Of a DNA stretch of 64,000 nt, positions 58,917 to 64,000 are shown piece by piece. The DNA lies in contig NZ_JBJURJ010000007.1 in NCBI RefSeq assembly GCF_046098205.1, forward strand, positions 124,001 through 188,000, in the 5' to 3' direction. Below the pieces are notes generated by a model. That model had not been told where the DNA came from, made no database searches, and saw only the letters and a program-made list of their open reading frames with translations. A program made the position numbers and the translations under genes. Positions within the stretch are counted from its first letter, which is position 1; each line of letters opens with the position of its first letter. The stretch comes from Paenibacillus_AR mesotrionivorans. Lineage in GTDB: Bacteria > Bacillota > Bacilli > Paenibacillales > NBRC-103111.

Positions 58917-60452
58917 ATGATTAATACAAAGAAGAAAAAATGTGTCATGATAACGGGAGCTGCTGGTAATATGGGCAGTGAAACGGTGAAGTTGATGAGA
59001 AATGATTTAGCTAATTGCGAGTTGCTTCTCTTGGATCTGGATCATGCAAACAGCCGAAGGAAACTCCGGGAATATGAAGGACGGGCGGGTATTACTGTTG
59101 TTTATGGTGATTTGCTTGACCGAAAATTGGTTCAAGAATGCGTTAAACAATCAGATATTATCCTTCATATAGCAGCCTTCGTTTCCCCCGCTGCAGATGA
59201 AATGCCGCAAAAGGCCATGCAAGTCAATTATGGCTCCGTTAAGAACATTGTGGAAGCTATAAAGGAAAGTGGGCGTGAGGATTTAACCCGTCTGGTATTT
59301 GTCGGGACAATAGCGGAAACGGGTGATCGTATGCCGCCTATCCATTGGGGGAGGGTAGGAGACCCCATTAAGCCAAGTGTCTATGACTATTATGCCGTTT
59401 CAAAAATTGCAGCTGAGCGTCTGGTGATTGAATCAGGATTAACCTACTGGGTAAGCCTGCGGCAAACTGGAATCATGGGACCTTCTATGAGCAGAATTCA
59501 GGATCCAATCATGTTCCATAATTGCTTGGAAAATGTGCTCGAGTATGTATCTGACCGGGATTCTGGACGATTAATGCGCAATCTATGCATCCGTGATATT
59601 GATGGGACATTGAATAATGAATTTTGGCAGCATATCTACAACATTGGCGGGGGAGAAAGCTGCCGTGTCAGCACACTTGAGATGTACCAGGAGTTGTATG
59701 GTAAGCTCGGGATTAAAAATCTTGATTATGTAATTGATCCTACGTGGTATGCAACACGGAACTTCCATGGACAATACTATACAGACTCGGATAAGCTGGA
59801 GCAATATTTCCAGTTTCGACGGGATTCGATGGAATATTTCTACAATAGTTATCTGGAAAACTTGGGTATGCTAGTCCCCGTGGCCAAGGTCATTACGAAA
59901 TTTCCTGGTGGACAAAAGCTCATGGGAGCGATGATTAAGAAAACACTTAAAAAGCAAGCAGTCAAAGAGCGCGGAACGTTGCATTTCACTGAGAATCAGG
60001 ATATGGAGAAAATAGAGGCTTATTGGGGAAGTGAGGCGAATTATAAAGCCATTCCAGCAAAGCTATCCATAATGAAGAAATTTTCCGAATGGAAAACTGT
60101 AGTCAAACTCGATCACGGTTACGATGAAGACAAACCGGATTATGATTTAAATCTTGAGGATTTAAAGGGTGCCGCGAAATTCCGTGGTGGAGAGTGCCTG
60201 TCAACAGTTATGGTAACGGGTGATTGGAAAAGCAAACTTGACTTCAAATGTGCATTTGGTCATACTTTTGCCGCCAGTCCAAAGCTAGTACTGGAAGGGG
60301 GGCATTTTTGCCCGACCTGTGAACGAGAAAGCTGGAATTACAAAGAACGTGCAAAACGTGAACCATTCTTCGCACAAGTATGGCAGCCACTCCATGGTGC
60401 AGACGACGGCAGGATGTATAAGAAAATGGTATCAGAGTTTGATGTTGAGTAA
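58917..60452 (+). CDS. NAD-dependent epimerase/dehydratase (extended SDR) with C-terminal zinc-like segment
   Basis: A 511-residue protein. The N-terminal 300 residues are an extended SDR: GAAGNMG (NAD loop), YGDLLD, and YYAVSKIAAE containing the YxxxK catalytic pair. The C-terminal 200 residues are unusual for this family and contain CAFGHTFAASPKLVLEGGHFCPTC, noted by position (442-465), a possible zinc knuckle with two Cys and two His. ATG 58917 has GGTGGAG 6 bases upstream. Controlled probably by the divergent TetR. The extension resembles no named sugar epimerase, so the substrate is open. Confidence 0.82.
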   Translation: MINTKKKKCVMITGAAGNMGSETVKLMRNDLANCELLLLDLDHANSRRKLREYEGRAGITVVYGDLLDRKLVQECVKQSDIILHIAAFVSPAADEMPQKAMQVNYGSVKNIVEAIKESGREDLTRLVFVGTIAETGDRMPPIHWGRVGDPIKPSVYDYYAVSKIAAERLVIESGLTYWVSLRQTGIMGPSMSRIQDPIMFHNCLENVLEYVSDRDSGRLMRNLCIRDIDGTLNNEFWQHIYNIGGGESCRVSTLEMYQELYGKLGIKNLDYVIDPTWYATRNFHGQYYTDSDKLEQYFQFRRDSMEYFYNSYLENLGMLVPVAKVITKFPGGQKLMGAMIKKTLKKQAVKERGTLHFTENQDMEKIEAYWGSEANYKAIPAKLSIMKKFSEWKTVVKLDHGYDEDKPDYDLNLEDLKGAAKFRGGECLSTVMVTGDWKSKLDFKCAFGHTFAASPKLVLEGGHFCPTCERESWNYKERAKREPFFAQVWQPLHGADDGRMYKKMVSEFDVE

Positions 60453-60614
60453 AAGTACTGACCAAGATTTTGCAGGCCTAAAACGGCGTCCCTTATTCCT
60501 TGGGGATACCGTTCTTCGTACATCCGCTTGAAGGCGGTAATAAACCCGCATAATTTCACCCATACCAAGTAAAACTAACCTGGAAAATAATCCTTTTGAA
60601 GGATGGGGTTTCCG

Positions 60615-62196
60615 GTGTTAGTAAAATGTAAAATGGCCCTGACCGCCATGATGGGTGTATGTGTGCTGCTGACCGGATGCAAGGCCGATTCCGGCAAACA
60701 AATAAACCAACTGAGCATCCAGTCTGAACCTGCCCATCAAACGGGCAAACCCATCGTGCTGCTGGTCATTGATTCGTTAATGGACAAGCCCTTACGTAAA
60801 TCGATCCAAGAAGGCAACGCTCCTGCATTGCACTATTTGATCCAGAATGGGAAGTATGAGCCGAAGATGATCAGCTCCTTCCCCACCATGTCCGTGACAA
60901 TCGACAGTACCTTATTGACTGGGGTATATGCGGACAAACATCATGTGCCGGGTCTTGTTTGGTTTGATAGTAACGAGAAGCGGATGATTTTTTATGGGAA
61001 TGGCGCGAAGGAAGCGTTGAAGATTGACCAGCCTCAGGTATTCATCGATGCGATTTATCAGTTGAACCAGGTTCATTTGAATAAACAAACGAAAACCATT
61101 CATGAAGAATTAGCCGATAAGGGGAAGGAATCTGCATCGATTAACGGGGTTATTTTCAGAGGAAACACGGAACATACCTTGCGCCTTCCGCAATGGATAG
61201 CCAAAAGCAGCGGGTTACCGGAGCAAACCAAAGTCACCGGGCCCAAATGGTTATCCTATGCGACACTGGCGCAGCAGGATCCTGCTCATAATCCCAATAC
61301 CCGTCCTTGGAAAAAGTTCGGAATGAATGATGATTTCTCGGCGCAAGAGATGGTTTATCTGATCAAGCAGAAACAGCTTCCGCCATTTACCCTGCTGTAT
61401 TTTCCGTCCAATGATAATTTCGTTCATCGAAAAGGCCCTGATTGAGCTGCGCGGCATAGAAAATGCGGATAAAGCGTTAAAGAGTATATTCAGTGCTTAC
61501 GGAACCTGGGAGCAAGCGCTCAAGGATGTTATATGGGTTGTTATGGGTGATAGCGGACAAAGTTATGTTTATGATGATCGTCAGGAATCAGTTATTGATG
61601 TAAGGCCGCTTCTGAAGTATCGCATCGCCCCATTAAACCAGCCTGTAGGTGCTGAGGACCAAATTGTGATTGCCGCGAATGAACGGATGGCTTATGTGTA
61701 TGCCCTTGATGACAAGGTAGAGTTAACGGAGGTTATGGCGCAATTAAAACAAGAAGAAAGATTCGATATCCTCGCCATGAACGACAAAGAGTTTGTCCGG
61801 GTGATGCAGGGGAATAGTGAAAAAACGCTCTCGTTTGCTCCTGGCGGACAGTACTCGGATGAGTTTGGGCAAACGTGGACCTTGTCGGGAGATCATGAGG
61901 TTCTGGATATAACCGTAACGGATAACCGGATCCAATATGGAAGATACCCCGATGTGCTTGCGAGATTGTATGGGGGCCTCCATTCCCATGAAGGGAGATA
62001 TGTGGTGGTTACGGTGCAGCCCGGATATGAACTGGTTGGTGAAAGCTCGCCTACCCATGTCGGCGGAGGTGCCCATGGCTCTCTTCATGAGTTGGATTCG
62101 CTGGTTCCATTGATCATCTCCGGAGCAGATTCTGAACCTAGCCCAAAGCGTATCGTTGATTTGAAGAATTGGATCTTGAAGAAAACCGTTGACTGA
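60615..62196 (+). pseudogene. Alkaline-phosphatase-superfamily phosphodiesterase lipoprotein, frameshifted
   Basis: A type I phosphodiesterase/nucleotide pyrophosphatase relative. Lipobox VLLTGC, then VLLVIDSLMD (metal Asp) and SSFPTMSVTIDSTLLTG (catalytic Thr region), PSNDNFVHRKGP (metal Asp/His) and VVMGDSGQ. The first frame stops at 61446. A one-base T insertion at 61442-61443 explains it: without it, GPD runs on into ELRGIENADKAL and the second half to 62196. GTG 60615 is preferred to ATG 60603, which has no separate ribosome site. If the shift is real the enzyme is dead, because metal-binding residues lie on both sides. Confidence 0.75.
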
Positions 62197-62221
62197 TATT
62201 ACTCAGTTCGGCGGTTTTTTT
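62185..62221 (+). terminator. Terminator overlapping the phosphodiesterase stop
   Basis: AACCGTTGACTGA pairs with TCAGTTCGGCGGTT and is followed by TTTTTT. The stem begins inside the last codons of the gene. Confidence 0.75.
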
Positions 62222-62328
62222 GTTGGATTTTTATTGAAGATGAATAGAATTCCGAAACTTTCCAGTTAGAGATTGCGTCTACAAAATCATGGTGGTAATT
62301 GTAACCGCACGCAGCCGGAGGGGAAATC

Positions 62329-63546
62329 ATGAAAATAGCTGGTAAGTGTATCATCGCGATGCTCGTATTGTTTGGCAGTCTGAATGTACTTGGCAATAAA
62401 GCAGCAGCAAAAATCGATGCCATGGCTAATCATACATTGGTTGTTCTCACAGAGACGAAGCTCTTGGAGAATTACAACAATCCGGAGTCCGTGGTTGGCT
62501 CGATTGCGGGCATGCAGACGCTGACTACTGCTTGTGGGGACAACGGCGATTGTATAGCGAAGGCAGGGGGCAAGGACTACGTCCTTGTAAAAACATGGCT
62601 GGGGGACAAATGGATCGAGGACGATGACCGAATTACAGCAGGAACCTTTCAAGAAGTCGAACGGGATATGACCATAATAGAAAAAATGCCATTATATAAT
62701 GATCCGAATGTTGGTATTTACCGGAAGGATGCTCTGCCTACGGAAACCCTTTTACCGCAGAAGGTCCATGTGACTGCAAAGTATTGGTATTTATACAGTG
62801 GCGCCCGCACGGGAAGGGCATTTCTTGAAGCGCCGACCTGGTATCGCATTACGACTGAAGAAGGCCAGAAGTGGATTGTTGATCCCTTTATTCTGGAGGA
62901 TATGCAGCAGTATGAGATTCCAAGCGACAGGATCATAAAGCTGACAGGGAACGAACGGCTTTATGATTACCCTCGTGAAGGTGCGGGAGAGGGAACGAAG
63001 GCGGATGCTGGTATGTTTCAAGTGGAGGCGATCTCCAGTTATAGGATCAAGACGGAGCATTACACATGGTTCAAGCTTCAACAAGAGGACGGAACCTTCA
63101 AATGGGTACAAAGGCCGCTCACCCAATTTAACCTGCCGAATGAACAGATTACACTGCGGACTGCTACGCGCTATTTTGACATTGATGGGGATTCCAGCCT
63201 TAGTTTGCAGAATTGGCTCCAGCCGGGAACCTATACCGCGGATAAAATCAACGAAGGTTGGGCGCGAATCCAAACTCCATCCGGCTGGAAAGTGGTCAAC
63301 CTGGATCGGGCTCCGCTTGAAAGACCTCAAGGCATTACGGGAACACAAGAAGTCGTCCAATTGACTCCTGAAACCAAGAGCTACTATTTTCCGCTAACAG
63401 GTGAAATGTGCCATGGGGCGGGTACGTTTAGTCATCAGGAGGCCCTGTCGTTTGAAAAATGGATTTCTCCGGAAGGAATCAATTGGTACCACATTTCAAC
63501 CTACAGCGGCATCGTATGGGTACCGGAGAAGCCGTTGCTGGAATAA
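62329..63546 (+). CDS. Secreted protein with SH3/GW-like repeats
   Basis: A 405-residue exported protein: signal peptide (MKIAGKCIIAMLVLFGSLNV, cleaved near NKAAA), then five or so beta-rich repeats of about 65-75 residues ending in W-containing strands (WIEDD, KWIVDPF, KWVQRPL, WKVVNL, IVWVPEKPL). This looks like the SH3-like GW repeats that attach proteins to the cell wall. No catalytic domain is visible. GGAGGGG lies 5-6 bases before ATG. Last complete gene of the window. Confidence 0.75.
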   Translation: MKIAGKCIIAMLVLFGSLNVLGNKAAAKIDAMANHTLVVLTETKLLENYNNPESVVGSIAGMQTLTTACGDNGDCIAKAGGKDYVLVKTWLGDKWIEDDDRITAGTFQEVERDMTIIEKMPLYNDPNVGIYRKDALPTETLLPQKVHVTAKYWYLYSGARTGRAFLEAPTWYRITTEEGQKWIVDPFILEDMQQYEIPSDRIIKLTGNERLYDYPREGAGEGTKADAGMFQVEAISSYRIKTEHYTWFKLQQEDGTFKWVQRPLTQFNLPNEQITLRTATRYFDIDGDSSLSLQNWLQPGTYTADKINEGWARIQTPSGWKVVNLDRAPLERPQGITGTQEVVQLTPETKSYYFPLTGEMCHGAGTFSHQEALSFEKWISPEGINWYHISTYSGIVWVPEKPLLE

Positions 63547-63550
63547 ATAC

Positions 63551-63616
63551 TGCCTCTCACCTCCATACGCACAGGAAAGTGCCTCTGATCAAATTCGGTC
63601 AGAGGCCTTTTGCTTT
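63551..63616. repeat. Weak attachment relic and terminator (copy A12)
   Basis: CCTCTCACCTCCATACG resembles CCCCTCGGCTCCATACG of copy A6, and both are followed by AAAGTGCCTCT and a hairpin (here GCCTCTGA/GTCAGAGGC, 63581-63606, then TTTTGCTTTTT). The shared flank is clearer than the shared core. Confidence 0.5.
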
Positions 63617-64000
63617 TTATGGTGCTTTCGTCCGCGGCACACCGAAGCGTGAGTATAGGTATTTTGCTGCTGGCAAAATCTCCACAATCCCCTTGCGCAT
63701 GTTTCATTACTGAAAGATGAATAGCGGGCATGTTGCTTCCTCTAATATCCATTTTACTGGAAGTAAAGATTTAGGCAATCTAAATGTTCCAGAGAACGGA
63801 GGAATCGGCTAAAAACAGTCACGGGAAGGCCTTTCCTGTCTCTTTTGTCGGACTTTATAAAATATTAACGGAATTCCTCGAAATACCTCACAAAATCGCA
63901 ATTAGGAGTTTAGGAAAAATATACCTATAATAGATGATAGGCTGGTCGTAATAGCATTATAATCCATTAAATACTTCTATTAGCTCTTCTTTGACGAAAT
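63617..64000. other. Gene-free end of window
   Basis: No reading frame, repeat copy or RNA that I can support. AT content rises towards the edge, which may be the upstream region of a gene beyond the window. Confidence 0.4.

Noticed and set aside
60452..60600. Protein relic on the minus strand (AFKRMYEERYPQGIRD)
   Set aside because: Suggestive of a transposase or phage piece, but too short and unmatched to a family I can name.

Overview
The window looks like accessory chromosome from an endospore-forming member of the Bacillales, most likely Paenibacillus or a close relative. The evidence is a Ger(x)C germination lipoprotein, an S-layer-homology protein, a SpoVK/CbbX-like AAA protein, YHYH and copper-amine-oxidase-like secreted proteins, strong AGGAGG ribosome binding sites, and an ssrA (tmRNA) copy whose tag reading frame ends ALAA-stop-stop. 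Almost nothing here is core genome. Base composition changes from block to block and several genes are broken.

The organising feature is a family of short repeats carrying CCCCTCGGCTCCA, the 3' end of the tmRNA T-arm/acceptor strand. They lie near 10.3, 19.1, 29.8, 33.6, 48.8, 52.35, 52.58, 54.55, 55.67, 55.95, 58.03 and (weakly) 63.56 kb. Three copies still carry tmRNA sequence upstream, and one (54.1-54.55 kb) spans nearly a whole tmRNA. I read the window as a tandem array of genomic islands or cassettes accreted at ssrA. Most junctions carry strong transcription terminators that insulate neighbouring blocks.

Layout: (1) 1-6.2 kb, part of a conjugative element: VirB4-type ATPase, M23/lysozyme-like wall hydrolase, small membrane protein, FtsK/SpoIIIE-type translocase with a gamma-like domain, HTH regulator. 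(2) 6.2-10.3 kb, an AT-rich candidate defence pair: YwgA/Panacea-like protein plus a PD-(D/E)xK nuclease-NTPase. (3) 10.3-19.1 kb, a CsoR-controlled metal island with three operator boxes: CPx-ATPase, His-rich peptide, MATE exporter, then M20 peptidase, TraX-like and M15 carboxypeptidase genes. (4) 19.1-29.8 kb, an arsenic/fluoride island: two arsC-type reductases, arsR, acr3, arsD, arsA, a phosphatase, a CLC-F transporter under a fluoride riboswitch, an ArsN-like acetyltransferase, a Cys-pair peptide, arsP, two MarR regulators and a methyltransferase. (5) 29.8-33.6 kb: a 276-bp non-autonomous IS relic, an HxlR regulator, a Gfo/Idh/MocA oxidoreductase and a GC-rich TIR protein. (6) 33.6-48.8 kb, a defence-type block: two serine recombinases, unknown genes, DUF4238, HNH, DUF4145, and a SIR2-HerA pair (HerA frameshifted) followed by a ParA-like ATPase and partner. 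(7) 48.9-52.3 kb: an orphan Ger(x)C gene and a doubly frameshifted KtrB/TrkH gene with an unusual C-terminal extension. (8) 52.4-58 kb: broken tyrosine integrase, APH-like kinase, tmRNA copy, GNAT and DNA-ligase relics, AAA protein. (9) 58-63.6 kb: TetR regulator with a divergent SDR/epimerase gene, a frameshifted phosphodiesterase lipoprotein, and a secreted SH3-like protein.

The most interesting items are the ssrA cassette array with its T-loop insert, the nuclease-NTPase pair at 7-10 kb, the SIR2-HerA-ParA cluster, and the recurring vicinal-cysteine theme of the arsenic island. All function calls rest on motif recognition by eye; no searches were run.
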